From Tanypteryx hageni (lineage: Eukaryota; Arthropoda; Insecta; Odonata; Petaluridae), in the NCBI GenBank assembly GCA_028673005.1, contig CM054113.1:44520834-44584833 (forward strand): a stretch of DNA of 64,000 nt. Reading direction: 5' to 3'. Below are positions 23,381 through 37,017 of the stretch, piece after piece. Position numbers and translations under genes: made by a program. The notes beneath the pieces were generated by a model, which worked only from the letters and a program-made list of their open reading frames with translations, ran no database searches and was not told the origin of the DNA. The stretch's first letter is position 1, and each line of letters opens with the position of its first letter.

Positions 23381-24190
23381 TTCGTTATTGTTGAGTCGTT
23401 GACCAAAAGCCGGCGAATGATCGATTGATTGATCGATCAATGTTTTCGATGAGCCGAACGATGAGATCCAATGGTTGGGATCAGCTTTTATATCCACTCG
23501 GTCTTCCTAGTTTAACCGTTGTCCATCGCTGATTGGCTCGTTCGAGTTGCTATCCATTTCTCTTTGGCGGTTGCTCCAACGTATTTTTCTTCCCTTTCAC
23601 GTTTCCGTTGGAAGAGTCGCTTCCATGTTGCGCTGATGTGCAAACCGTCGTCCCGGTTGAAATTGAATGGATGTTTTTCGATTTCAATAGCTTCGCGAAT
23701 TCACCTCGGAAAATATCGATCTTCTTTCGCGAGCAATTGCGTTTCCTCGAGCGTGATTTTATGTCCCGGGCCGGAGGTGAAGTGTTCCGCTATGGCCGAC
23801 TCCCTCCATTTCTTATTCATCATGGCCCGTTTATGTTCGGCTAAGCGGCAGCGAATGGATCGTCCTGTTTGTCCGACGTATTCTTGTCCGCAGCTGCATG
23901 GAATCCTGTAGACTCCTTCAGATGTTAGCGGGTCGAGTGCATCTTTCGCAGACGGAAGTTCTTCTTTTACTTTTCTTAGCGTGTTAAAACGGACGACGAT
24001 ATTTTCTTTTCGTAGAACCCTGGCTATGCGTTCTGATGTCCCGGCGATGAAGGGTATTTTTGCGTAGGCTGTGGGCTTTGGTCGTTCCACCGAAGGTTTC
24101 TGTTTCGGTTTTAAGTTCCGCCGGATGAAGGGGCCGCCAACGCAGCGAAACCCGTAACCCTCCACCAGCATTCAGCAACGCTGCGAAAGC
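23381..24190 (-). mobile_element. Second Penelope-like fragment (GIY-YIG part) with inverted pseudo-LTR scrap, copy 1
   Basis: Minus strand. From about 24133 leftward it encodes the linker and GIY-YIG endonuclease (EGVYRIPCSCG, YVGQTGRSIRCRLAEHKRAM, AIAEHF), broken by a TGA near 23699. Its 5' side (about 24130-24190) is an inverted scrap of the pseudo-LTR found at 21660-21740. Such 5'-truncated copies with an inverted terminal segment are typical of Penelope-like insertions. Next to it is a palindromic AATGATCGATTGATTGATCG run near 23416. Confidence 0.85.
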
Positions 24191-24255
24191 CTTCAAGTCA
24201 GATAGAATACTTATGAATTTAAACACAATTTCTTTAAATAAATAAAACATCCTTA

Positions 24256-24443
24256 TCAAGTCGTATTCCCTCCTAAGGCCTGTCGACACATTTCATACAC
24301 CACATAGCTGATGCCAACTGCAGGGACCACTTTCATGAAGCTGGGCCTGATTCCTCGATAGAGACCAAAGAATCCCTCCCTTGCTATTATCTCACGTATT
24401 AATCTCGTCATGGTTTGGGCATGCTCTGGGCTTGTCAGTATAT
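24256..24443 (-). CDS. SCaMC-type mitochondrial carrier, last exon (gene spanning the block junction)
   Basis: A 188-bp terminal exon after a TTTTCAG acceptor, ending in TGA at 24258-24256. It encodes the matrix helix and last transmembrane helix of the third carrier repeat ([35 protein letters not shown]). It joins in phase 1 to exon 24943-25087. Together with 25498-25665, 25770-26024 and 30606-30764 it gives about 304 residues, that is, three complete carrier repeats. Full SCaMCs also have an N-terminal calmodulin-like EF-hand half, whose exons must lie right of 30764 and were not found. Confidence 0.9.
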
Positions 24444-24942
24444 CTGAAAATACAAAAGAAAGTCAACATCATAACGTTGGAAAAGAGAAGAAGCGGAAAG
24501 CATATTATGTGACCAAACAAAAGATCACAGAGAATGAATTTGAACTCATGAATTATTATGACATATTTTTTGCAAGGTTATTGACTTTGTAATATATTAA
24601 CACTTTCTGGTCTGAGTGATTTAAAGAATATCTCATACAAGATTGATGGCATTGCTGACATAGAAGCAATAAAATAATTACGTGTACTTTTTATAAATTT
24701 TTATTGGCACATGCAGTTTAACTTATGTGAAAAAATGGGCCGATCATAGGTATACCAATGGCCAAAGGGAAAAAATCAGGGATGTCGATATCTGACCGGA
24801 AAGGTTTAATTCCCTTGGCGACAAAAAAATACTGGACAAATTAACATTCAAGGAAGCTACTTCAGTCGTGATAACTTCATTCAAAATTAAAATTTTGTAA
24901 ATGTGGTCTTTCATGATTTCATGAATGTTCTCCATCACTCAC

Positions 24943-25087
24943 CTTGAGCTTGGAGCCTTGTTCTCACCAGAGCAAGCGGATACGATACTATCAGCCCACA
25001 TGTGCTACTAATCGTCCCACAGCATAAGGGAAGCAAAATCCCTGGATTTTCTGAACCATTTTGCCGGATATAATAATTCTTCAAGGT
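24943..25087 (-). CDS. SCaMC-type mitochondrial carrier, penultimate exon
   Basis: A 145-bp exon between a TTTCAG acceptor and a GTGAGT donor. It encodes the fifth transmembrane helix (LLPLCCGTISSTCGLIVSYP) and the third signature in the SCaMC-specific form YPLALVRTRLQAQ (Ala where other repeats have Asp/Glu). This form separates ATP-Mg/phosphate carriers from most other SLC25 members. Confidence 0.92.
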
Positions 25088-25299
25088 CTGAAATTCAAGA
25101 TGGGAAAACTTAATATAAATTAAGACTAATTTACTATTTTTAGATTCTAAATTTAAGTAACTAATGCAATCTGGCCAAGCACATTTTAAAAGTTAATGTA
25201 GGAATGAGAAAGTTTTTATAATTTGATATAGTTATTAAAGCATTTGGCATTTTTATAAATATGAAGTTGCAGTTTATTTATCAAGAGATCATAATAATA

Positions 25300-25305
25300 C
25301 TGCAT
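25300..25305. other. Empty Polinton target site in block 1
   Basis: CTGCAT followed directly by GATTAAAAGG. At the equivalent place in block 2 (52524-52529) CTGCAT is followed by the Polinton terminus. Six base pairs is the known Polinton target-duplication length. Confidence 0.8.
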
Positions 25306-25377
25306 GATTAAAAGGAGCAATTTATATATTGAATATGAAGTAATTAATCAACTTTTAACTGTTAACTAAGCTCATTA

Positions 25378-25665
<288 letters not shown>

Positions 25666-25769
25666 CTAGACAAAAAAATTAGCACAATTAATGAATGCAC
25701 TTAGAAATCCAACTTAAGATGTTTAAGCAAAGATTTTAATGAAACAACAATGAGGATACTTCTTCTCAC

Positions 25770-26024
25770 CTCAAGTGGATATATAATGGTCTGGCTCACT
25801 CCACCAGCAATTGACCCAGCTACGAAACGCTCGTTGATGCTCAAATCCTCACCGCTGTTTTGATGGATCAACGTTTTTGTTTGCTCATAAGCCATGAACT
25901 TTATTGCAGTTTCTGGAACAATTTTTATAACATTTACTCCATTTCCTCGCCAGAGTCCTCTGATACCACCCTCTTTTACCATTTCGTGTAAACAAGACAC
26001 AATTCCTCCTTTATTACCGTGTAC
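25770..26024 (-). CDS. SCaMC-type mitochondrial carrier, second visible exon
   Basis: A 255-bp exon (85 codons) between acceptor TATTTCAG and donor GTGAGA. It encodes the first-repeat matrix helix and TM2 ([33 protein letters not shown]), then [21 protein letters not shown], whose signature PLE(V)LK is completed across the next splice. Present once in the window; the block-2 counterpart should lie beyond the Polinton. Confidence 0.92.
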
Positions 26025-27565
26025 CTGAAATAAATTCCAGAAAGATAAGTTTAAAGTGGTAAGTTCTTTTAACATCTACAGTTATGATTATCTGAACTTT
26101 TAATTAGTATTGGGAACAAATTTGGTAAAATGCAATTTTTTTCTTCATAAAATACTTTTGCGTCATATTTTTCCTCATTTATGTATGTATTTCATTTTTA
26201 TACCGAATTGCGAGGGACTTTGACATTCAGGGTGTTTCGAATGCTTCAACACTGCAATGAGACAAGGGTGGAGAAGAAGGAAGAGTGAGAATTTGCTTAA
26301 ACCGCTTTGTTCATAAAGATTACTCAATTTAGTAGCAGATTTTATTTCAGCCAGCTATTAATCATTCAGTTGTTAAGTTTTACATTTTATCTATCAAAAT
26401 ATTTTATTGAACAACGGTATAGGAGTTGTTTCCTTTCTTTATCTTTGCCATAGTCTCCACTCATTATTAATATATATTTTATTAATGTATTTGTTGTTTT
26501 AATTACAATAGTAATATTCAAAAATATATATCAAAAATACATTTATATGCCTATTTGATGATATTTCAACACATGATTTTTAATAATGCCAAATTACCCC
26601 GAGCTTTTATTATCAGCGCCAACTTTGATCAGAGAATTTCAGATATTTAAACTTTATTGCAATTAGAACAAGAAGTCCAAACCAGGACTAATGCAGGCTG
26701 GTTTCCCAAAGTTGACGTTCCGAATTTATTACTTATATTGACAAGAAAAGTGTTAGTGATTCCAAGGAATTCTCTGGAAATCAAATTAATAGAGCATTAT
26801 CAGGTTAAAAATATTAATAGCAATGTCAAATTTTCTTTCTCACGTATTTTCCATATATTTCATTTGATAAATGTTACTGTTTATACACGGATATGTGTGA
26901 ATCATCTGTTCATTGCTGAAGGGTAGTCAAGTGGAATAGAAAATAACAGATTTGTTCACTCATCTATGCTCAAGCCGAGTTAGGAAATAATCGTCTCCAT
27001 GGCAACAAACCGATAAAATGCGATTTATAACGTAAAAACTCTGTTTTAGTAATAATTCAATAAATTACGATAAATTATCAAAATTCGGAGTTAATATTTG
27101 GAATCTAAATTCTTTTCCCCTTAGAACAGTACAAACCTCACTCCGATATCACAATTTTAAGATATTTTAAAGTATTAAAGAAAACATCCCTGTACGATGG
27201 ATTTGATACTTCAATCTTTGCCAAAAGAAATATAGCCTGAAGGTGGGCCCTGGCAGCACAAGCCTCATACCAACAAGTTTCATGAAAATCTGCCCATTGA
27301 TGCAAAAGTTGTTAATAGGGGACACACACAGATAGGACCATTTCATTAGGCTGTTTCCTTTAGAAACCAGCCCAATAGAAATGAGTTTTTCACAAAAAAT
27401 ACAATATCATCACATTTAATACAACATAAATACCACGAAATTCTTCACGCTTTTTTAGGTTATTGGTATTTCGTTCCAGTTCAAGTATTTTTTCAGGTAA
27501 TTACCATGCATGATTTAAATTAGAAGTTTGGTATTCAACAACTCAACGTCGCCTCCATTAAAATA

Positions 27566-27758
27566 TATAGTCAGACCCCTATTTACCACCCCTCCCCATA
27601 TAGTGCCACTCCTGCTTACCGCCCATGAATCGTCGTGAACAAAACTTCCATCTTATGATTAAATAGAGCTAGCATATACCTCGATTTATCGCCACCGCCG
27701 CTTTAGCGTCAAAGGCAGTGATGGACAAACGGTGGCGCTAAATCGGGGTCTGACCGTA
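27566..27758. mobile_element. Short MITE with terminal inverted repeats, copy 2
   Basis: Equivalent of the MITE at 1005-1197, with the same 25-bp imperfect TIRs and TA borders. The copies differ by a few bases (for example CTCTCC versus CCTCCC after the left TIR). Confidence 0.65.
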
Positions 27759-28801
27759 ATTAAATGTCTTAGGATATCGGCGTGGACCTAAAGAAACCCT
27801 ATCTATAATAGAGAGATCTAATAAGCCTTTAGTGAAGCTCGCTGATGATATTTTCCGGCGTCGGTATATTTTCATGTCAAAATCTGGTTGATATGCAAAT
27901 TGCAAGTCTATTAATCGCTATTAGGCCTCGGAGCGGAAAGTGCGATCGCGATGCGCACCAGTGAGGAAGCGAAATCTGCAGACGAGGAGAGACTTCCCTC
28001 TCGAAACGATCAAACCCCGTCACACTCCCTCAATCTCCGCCGGTACCACACGCGTAGTAAATGAGGCGAGAATCCGCCCCTGGCCGCATCCCCTCCACCC
28101 ATCTTATTGCCCATAAAGAAGAGGTCAAAGGTAGTCCACCACCTCGACATCCGAACATAACCAACCTTCCATCTCCATCGCTCCCCGACCGCTGAACTAC
28201 GTTATCTCGAGCAAACCTCCTCGCGCGGACCAATGGGGACGTTACGGCGGCCGGGGATGGACTTGGCTTGGACCTTGTTTGGACGACGAGAAGAGCCTTT
28301 GCTTCAGCGATGGAAAGTTACAGGGTGATGGAAGATTACGTTATGATAGACAAGACGGAGACGAAACGGGGAACATTAAAAGGCGCACACGAAATGGTCA
28401 TGTCGAAACGAATGACTTCTCTCGGGAGATTTGATCCCGAGATTTATCATATTAATATTTTATCGTGCGTTTATCGGCAGCTCGGACACGGAACTATGCA
28501 ACGGCAAAAAATGATGAAAAAGCGAGAGGACGGTTTCCATGCACCGACTCGGCATAGAGGGACAGACACGCTACATATCAACCCTAAATGTTTGAAAACG
28601 ATTGAAAAATGAATAATAATAATAATAAGCAAAAAAGATCGTTGAAAAAAACTTCCTTGAATCTTGTTTTTTTTATAAAAACAGTTGCATAAATACTACA
28701 TCCGTTAGGTACTGCAATTACATTAATCGCACTGGACTCGGACACTATCTTGTAAATATTATTAATCAAAGAAGGTTTTCACTTCGTAGAACGACATTAC
28801 A

Positions 28802-28949
28802 CGAATGAAATGAAACCCATTACTTAAAATTACACTTCGATTTATAATCGCGACCGGTTTCACGTAACGGTAAGTAGACTGATGATGCGAAAATGGGTCG
28901 CGGATATAAATTGAAGTGTAATTTTAAATAATGGGTTTCATTTCATTCG
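28802..28949. mobile_element. Hairpin (fold-back) MITE, copy 2
   Basis: Equivalent of 2257-2404. The right arm here reads TTTCATTTCATTCG rather than TTTCATTACATTCG, so the arms match slightly better than in copy 1. Confidence 0.6.
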
Positions 28950-30042
28950 TACCAAGCAAATGTGGGAGGTACAGCACACGTTTTGTTTTAAAATCAGCAG
29001 GTCGGAAACCCATTGGTTTAAAAAATGAAGAATTCATTATATATCGACGCTACGCGCTAGTCACCACCAACTCTCATCCTATTTATTGCCGAAAAATAAA
29101 TGAAAAATATTACTAATTATAAGAGCAATGAAAAATTACTCAGCCTACTACCTAAAAATAATGGCACTACAAACGTTGACGGAACAACAGTGTAAAAGGT
29201 GCTTTTTACCAAAACAATAAATATAACTGAAAACAACTGAGGAACTACTAAACTCATGATTAAGATATAAAAAACTAGCCAAAAAAGTTTTTGGAAACCG
29301 GTGGATTTACCTTGACCACAATTTTATTCCGGATATGAGGCGAGCTACATAATTCATTTTTGGAATTAAATTGCACACGGAGAAAACAACGGATTACTAA
29401 ACTAAAGCTCCAGCTACACGCGTAAATGATCACGAATTTAACAATATTTTTAGATTCGTATGTCACAAAGGCTCCATCGAATAACACGAAGTAGTCATTC
29501 GGTCGATTTCCCTTGAATTTTGAAGACCCATCTCACAATCACGTGATACGAGGATTATCGAAGTCAGCCCACATCTGCCAAAGATCATAAAGGAAGCACT
29601 AGGAGGAGGGGGACATGGACATGAGTCGGCAAACCATAAACCGAAGCAATCGGTGGAAATTAGAATGTCACGTGGAAGGGATTGCGGATCGGCAAGTCAC
29701 CCAACGCACAGTGGGACCAAATCCGAAAAAGGGGACCCATGTATATGCATATATTACAATACTGAATGTAAGCGAGTAAATGCCGGAAATTTCTGAATTA
29801 TTAATTCGAATAATACCTGTCGTATATAGAGCGAGTTTTCCATTCAGTCTCTATATATCATGCTAACATCTTCTAGGACACAACGAACAAAACGTTCGAG
29901 CTTCCGAATCCTCTTTATAACCGAGTTATACCGTGTGTAATTTTCTATAGTTCATTTATTTAAACTATTTCAGGAAGGGCTTTTCCAGGACTTATATAAT
30001 GGACAAAATATCGATAACAAAGACGATCACGTACAACCATTC

Positions 30043-30113
30043 TGTCGGCAGGATTCGAACCCGCGAGCATTGGGAGCCAGACACGCTAACCACCCCTCTA
30101 CCAAAACCGGCAA
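30043..30113 (-). repeat. tRNA-derived sequence (SINE head or tRNA pseudogene), copy 2
   Basis: Identical in content to 3498-3568, with A box, CTCCCAA loop and B box GGTTCGAATCC but weak stems. Confidence 0.5.
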
Positions 30114-30605
30114 TAATATTTTTAACAGGACAAAAAGAGAACCCAGCTTATTATTTTTTGCGGTTAATTTTTTCATTATTACTACTTGCCATTTACTTGC
30201 TTTACTCATAGACTCGACTATGTACACGCAAACTCCCATTAATATTTTACGAAACGGGGAAAAATTATTTTCGCGGCAGTAAGGAAATGCGAAGGAAAAT
30301 GAGGCAGATCCCGGTCTTACCGAGAGTGAAGTACAGAGGGAACGGAAGAAATAGTAACCGTTTCATATCCTTTCCACCTGCCTCCTTCCCTTCACCACTT
30401 CCATCATACGGCGACGTCGCTCCATAAAAAATGGCTCCGTCTGAATGATCGCCTCTTCACTTGACACCCTCTAACGCCACGCGGCCAAAACCCAACCCCG
30501 AATAATCGAAGCATAATGGAAGAAGGTTGGGTGGGGGTTTAATACCACGGCAGGTGATAGCGGGGTGGGATTGACCCCGACCAGTTTTTCTACGTCTAGA
30601 CTTAC

Positions 30606-30764
30606 TTGTTGGAACACTTTGAGTCGATCCAAAGGTGCGGTGCAGGTACGGGATACGCCTCCGGCGATGCCACCTGCTACCAGAGTTCGCCACCACATAC
30701 CAGAATGCATTTCAGCCGATGTGAAATCATCTGGTACGTTCATATCCTCCCCGATGTCGAGATG
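30606..30764 (-). CDS. SCaMC-type mitochondrial carrier, first carrier-repeat exon (block 2 copy)
   Basis: Identical in structure to 4061-4219: 53 codons, strong acceptor and donor, [13 protein letters not shown] and PLDRLK. It splices in phase 0 to 25770-26024 across the block junction. The matching upstream EF-hand exons are expected to the right but none is recognisable before the next gene end at 51480. Confidence 0.92.
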
Positions 30765-31801
30765 CTGAAGAGGAAGAGTGGAGCGGGTGAAACGACACTT
30801 CATAGTACTTCGACCGTTATTACACCCTCCGTACCATCTTAAACATTTAACTACTGCAGTGAAATTACGAACACGTATCTGCGGTGCGGTCTTCCAGACC
30901 GCCACTGTTTATTAATTTATTATGATTATTTCAATATCTACATCTACAATTTGGTTCTCCACGTTAAATAATGCCATGGGTTAAGTAATAAAAAAATTAT
31001 ATTCACTTTGTTTGTAAAATATAAACTAGGCGGTAATTTGACACTATAATTTAGGCGGTCTCTCGCAGACAGCATCTATATAGTTAAAGGTTAAAACGTT
31101 TTCGTCAAAAAATTACGAAAATCGATGGAACGTTTTTAGACCATTCATGGATGAATAAAGCGGAATATATTCTTGAATGTGCCTAATTTATATGCCGCGA
31201 GAAATAACGCTAGTCCAAAAAATTTCTATATTCATCACATTCTAATACGTTAAAAATCAAATTCTACCATGGCTTTCCACAAATTAAATTCATAGATATA
31301 TTTAACGAAATATTAATATCATCGAGCGCACGGTATCTGGTCAAAATATACATTTTTAAGCCATTCATTTAGGATAAAAACACCCGGGACCGGCTATTTA
31401 CAAGAACAAATTGGTCAAAGACTCTCAACTGCCTCATCTTCTCCGGGGGGAAACCAAAACGAAGTCATTTATTTTTTAAGGCTGGACACTGAATCGTCTT
31501 CCCCTGGCGTGACGTCACTTTCATTACTAAGGCAAGAGAATTGGCGGCTGAATGAAGAGCACTCAGTAAACAGTAAACAGCACACGGCCTATCTACATCT
31601 ACAAGTTACACTGCAATTCACCTAGCGGACAAGATGGAGTTGGAAGAGTCTGGCAACTAGATGGGAACTCTGCGCCACAAAAAATCTGGCGACGATACAG
31701 CTTCAATCACTCACTTGCATGGGCTATTATTACCTACGAGGATTAGGGGGAAGTATAACTCAAAACAACTAAGTTCTGGAGCCTAGTAAAAAGTTTGGGG
31801 A

Positions 31802-32439
31802 TATTATTTACACTATTATACGTAAGATACTCTCTTCTTTAACCTTACACATGCCAGCCGACATAATTTTTATATAGAGATCACAATAAAATTGGAAAAC
31901 ATTGCGCCAAGATAGGTTTTATGGCAACATGGCATCCTGAATTTTTCCAGCCCTGATCATTGAGCTGACATCGTTCTGTTTGCTAACGATCAAACGGGAT
32001 AGCTACGCAAACTTATATAACTTAGAATAATAAATAACTGATTTTATCACATTTTCCGGTAGGAATAGGTGGTTTCAAAATAACGATAAGTGAGCTAAGT
32101 TACCCTATTAAGGCGATATGTAAGTACAAAAACAGGGAGAGAAAGCCAACCAGCACAATACTGTCAAAATATATTACTATTAATATTATTTACGTTATGG
32201 TACGAAAGATACTATCTTCTTTAACCTTATTACACTTGCAACCGGCATTATATTTATACAGAGTTCACAATACATTGCAAAAAATAGCGCCAAGATGGAT
32301 CTTATGGCGACATGTCATCTTGAATTTTTCCAGCCCTGATCATTAACCTGACTTCGCTTTGTTTGCTAACGATCAAACGGGATAGCTACGCTAAATTAAC
32401 TAACTTAGAATAATAAAGAACTGATTTTATCACGCTTTC
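31802..32439. repeat. Diverged direct repeat of about 265 bp, copy 2
   Basis: Equivalent of 5278-5915, with the same two blocks and the same spacing. Confidence 0.7.
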
Positions 32440-33203
32440 CGAGCAGTTGGTCCCAATTATAGAACCCAATGATTGAACATTGCACTTAGAACACCCATTT
32501 ATTTATATCATATTTCCATTTATTTATACGTGATTATCAACAGAAAGAAACTTACTTGTCCATCTGGAGGTTTTCGTCTGCAGTACGTAGCCAGAGTAGT
32601 TAACTGGCGCGCAAAATTCAATAAAATTCGCATCCTGAAAACACGAAACTCACGTAGACATTCAACTCGGCGTTGCTAAGGAATTTTAATGTACACGGTC
32701 GTCAAGGCGTGCAACAATGCACTTCCACCAATATAGCCGACGAAGTACATATGTATACCTATATCACCTCCTTTTATATTGCTAAAAATCTTGTCGCGAA
32801 AAGATTCTTTGTGGAACAGAGAATCAATCCTTAAATGATATTTTGAGTCAAGGGAAAATAACGTTTTACTTTCGGTCGCCAACCATCCAAGTTCAGAGAT
32901 TCTCAGAGCTTCCTTTCGGTCCTCTTTTTCACAAACGGGTTTCCTCATACGCACTTCACCTTTGGTCGGTTGTTTTTTAAAAACAATTTCAGAGAATTTT
33001 ATGAATATTATCTATTGGGAAACTTTGGATGGGAGCCGAAATTGTTATGAATTCTAATCATTGCATTTGCACGCGTATCAGTCATTAAACCAATGAAACA
33101 TTTGACAGGTTGATTTTTCTGTTGACAATATATTTTAAAAATCTGGAGCAACAAATTACACCAATAATCCTATAAATACGAGGGTATAAGGATTAAAAGA
33201 AAA

Positions 33204-33914
33204 ATAGTGGGCGGGAGATAATTTTCTAAGGACAAGTCTGAAAGTGCGTCTTTTGGAGTTAGACGACGTTGCGTTTCAACGATTCCATTCTGCAATATCT
33301 TGCAGATTCTTCACATAAGTGGGTAATTTACACCATTTAGGGGCTTTTGATTTAATAAGAGAGAGAGAGAGAAGCAATGTTGGATGTGGCTAATTTGCGA
33401 AATTTTTCGTCAAGCAGTTTATCAATTAACTGGTTGGTATATCCATTTTTGTTGGATATATATTTAATGATCTCCAATTCTTTGTTAAAATCAGAGCTGG
33501 ATATGGGAATGTTTACTGAACGGTGTAGCATGGCATGATAAACTGCAAGTTTGTGAGATAATGGGTGGGAGAAATCAGCAGGAATTACTTGATATGTGTA
33601 TGTAGGTTTTCTGTATATTTCAAAATGATGCTTATTATTATGAATTGTGATGCTTAGGTCAAAAACGTTTAATTTTTTGTGAATTGAGTTTAAAAATATA
33701 AGATAGGAATTTAAATGTCGATGGCTCACGGTCCAACAGCATAGAACATCATCGACGTATCTGAACCAATAAAAGATATGTTTTATAGAATGGTTATTGG
33801 AATTAAATTATATTGATTCTAAATCATCCATAAAAATGTCTGACAGTAGGGGGGAGATAGAGGAGAGCCCATTGCTAAACCTTCTTTTTGCTGATAAAAT
33901 TTTCGATGATGACT
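33204..33914 (-). mobile_element. Penelope-like retroelement fragment (RT C-terminal part), copy 2
   Basis: Equivalent of 6690-7400. Same RYVDD box and thumb region with the same frame slip. One residue differs in the thumb (RSVNIP here, RSVSIP in copy 1). Confidence 0.85.
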
Positions 33915-36900
33915 GGTAGAGCGCTGCACAGTAGCATTCAAGTCAACCGTAGTTGACATTCCGCATTTCCACATAATGAAAAACCAAAGCCAAGATGGCG
34001 CTTCTCATAGCGACATCAGTTGATCATTTAAAATTTGAAATTCATTTTTTAATTACGAGAAATACGGTACCTGAATTATACAAAATAATTTCTATTGCAA
34101 TATAATAAAACGCTAATTTTTCTTATTTGAAAATTAATTATAAAAAAATGAATATTTTCTAAAAACAGAAGTGACACCTATTTTACGTGGAAGAAACTGT
34201 CGATATTTCGTATTTACAAACTCTAATAAAGATAATCGTTATTGGGCTCTATATTCCAATTAAAACTTTATTCTTGATTAATTGTATAATTTGTATGTAT
34301 ATTTTAAGATATTCTTTAGATATTTAGCGCTAGATGTAGCACGAATATGAAACTTCTTTCGTAAATGAGCAGATCGTACTTCAAAAGAGTGTTAATCTTG
34401 CATGGATTATTTAACAACTTCATAAAATGGAACCATTATTAACGTTAGTAAGAGGGACTACTCCTGAATCTTCGATAACTGCCAGCATTTACTTGAATCA
34501 AGAATCATCGTCTATGTGATGGATCGCAAATTTATTTTTAGGAATGAACCATATTAATATGAGCTATTGCTATGATGTGCCGAAATAGCAATCTAAATCG
34601 TTTTCTTATCACAATCGTAATGAAATATTACATAACATCAATTATTTATTTTTAAGGCCTGCTTTAGCTTCATAAAATCTTTGGGCATTTTCAAAACTGG
34701 AGGAACTTTGAGGTATAATGAACCGATTCGCTACATTGCGAGATTATTAAACTTCCGAACGAGGCTAATATTTACGTGAAGTCCATTTCATCCAAAATGC
34801 GACGATCTGAATTAGAATTCCGTTTAACTCAGCTGAATATTCTCCAAATTTCATTATTAATCGATAATGCTATACGTTTTAATTTAAAGCAAGGTTTAAA
34901 AATCTCACGTTCACCTGCCAAACGACAAATACTGTGGAATTTCCGTGTCGAAAGTCTATAGGAATGGGATATTTTCTATACGTACCGAAAACTGTGGGCT
35001 TAGTTGTCTATCGGAATACAACTATTGCCCAGTTTCATCATCCTGGCCAGTAATAAGGAGTTAAGTTTATGCATTCTTTTTCAGCTATGTGATTATTTTC
35101 CAACGAGCGACAAATAGAATAAACAAGAACATCGGGTGGGAAAAAAGGAATTTCGGAGGAAAAGGTAACAGCTGGGAGGGAAGGATTCGGCCACGGTGGG
35201 TCTGTTAAGGGCAGGTTACACGTGCCGCTAAGTCATACGTTATTGGGAAGCCCTCCTGGTCCAATTGGAATACGAAAAAATGAGTGCAGCATTGACGTCC
35301 AGCCGCGTCGTTCGGTGGGCATCGGACGCAAGCGAAAGCAGTTCAATGCGATAGGTGTCCTTACGTTTGCATATTCAACTCGAGCCACAACTCGGAGAGA
35401 TTCAGATACTCCCCCATTTTAAAAATTATGACTTAAAACTTTTTAATTGATAATCGCCATTTGTCGCAAATTCTCGTGGGATATGCATATTCGTAATCCT
35501 TTAATTGCACTCGTAAAGAACTAGCTTTCATCGGAAGTGATGCTAAATAGTGGCGAAAATACGGAAGAAGCGTATGAACGTTCTTTGATTTTGCAAAGCG
35601 TCAGTTCTTTATTAAAGGATTGGGAGGGTACCTATGTGAATTTGTATGATGCCTCTAGGATCGTATGCAATATAATGATTAGCGCCCGGGGATAAAATGT
35701 CTATTACGATAATGCAATGGAAACCCCTAAAACCCTGTAGGGCGATTAATAATCCAAGAATGTGGGCGGGAGAAACTCCGACATATTGCAAGGTCGCAAC
35801 TTCATGATAGCTAAAGGTGACACTATGGGAATAATGTTAACGCCCACGCATATCGAAAGACACAACCACGATAATAAAATGCGTGTCATCACATCGAGTG
35901 CTGCTGAGGGCAGAGGAGATACACGATCGGGCTCGTGTAATTTTTTGTTTGTTCAGGGAGGCCATTGTTAAAACCATAAACGAAATCCATTTTAATACTT
36001 ATTAAAATATTTGATACTAGGGAGTTGCGAATTTTCCATTCCATGCTCACATAATGCTGACGAATCACACCTAATAATCGACATTCATTTGACCTAATGA
36101 AAATCTGTCGTTCATTTCTACCTCCACCCAATATCTTACATATAGCGTCACTATTTTCAATTAATTAGAAGCGCACCCCTAAGTTATATTTTTCGAAGAA
36201 TTATTGGGGATCATAATATGAAACTGAAATTAATTACCTTGCATGCCGAAATGCAGACGTCTCCAAGATGAGGAGGTAAGCACTCAGTCAGGCAGCGTTT
36301 AGGGCATTGAGGGGTGTTTTAGAAGGAAAGGAAAATAGAGGGAGAGGTAATGGTCAAATAATGCGTGCGTACGTGCGAGTACGACAGCCGCAAACCTTCT
36401 AGGAAATTTCTGGTAAGAGAAGAATGTATTTTCTTGAAGTTTGAAGGTAAATATGTCCTATTGAGAGAACTTGGATATTAAACAAGTAGTTCTGGAAAGC
36501 CCTAATACGCCTTCTTTCCTTTCAATACAATTTTAATATATCACAAGTAGGGGTTATATATGTTTTTCCGTGGTACAGCAGTGCTTTTCGTCACCTCGCC
36601 CTACAAACGAAATTTCTTTGAAATCCGTTCTGCCAATACCTTCCAAATTCATAGTTACAGAAACATTCTAACCTTGATATCATGGTAGCCCTGATTAATC
36701 GACCCGGTTGAAATACGACATTTTGTTTATTTATTATGTTATGTTATGTTTATATTAAAAGTATTAAATTTGGTTCAAATTGATGAGAATAGTTAAACAC
36801 AAATACTTGTAAAAATAATATTTTATCCGTTGTATTGTGGCAGCCTTGCTTTCCATATCTACAGTAAACATCTTGAAATTGCTATTTTATATTGCACCCC

Positions 36901-37017
36901 TGCTTCATACAAACCTTTGTCAAAATCGGTTTACCTAATTCCTTCCAAATTCATAATTGCCGAAAAGATTAAGTTGGTGGAATACGTCCCTCCGATATCC
37001 AGGAAAAGTTGCGAAAA

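Larger units (their letters stand above)
26025..30605 (-). other. Intron of the carrier gene spanning the block junction
   Basis: 4.58 kb between exons 30606-30764 and 25770-26024. It contains the block junction at 26561/26562, the MITE at 27566, the hairpin MITE at 28802 and the tRNA-derived sequence at 30043. Bases 26025-26561 are AT-rich with nothing recognised. Because exon phases join correctly across it, the junction does not break this gene copy. Confidence 0.7.
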
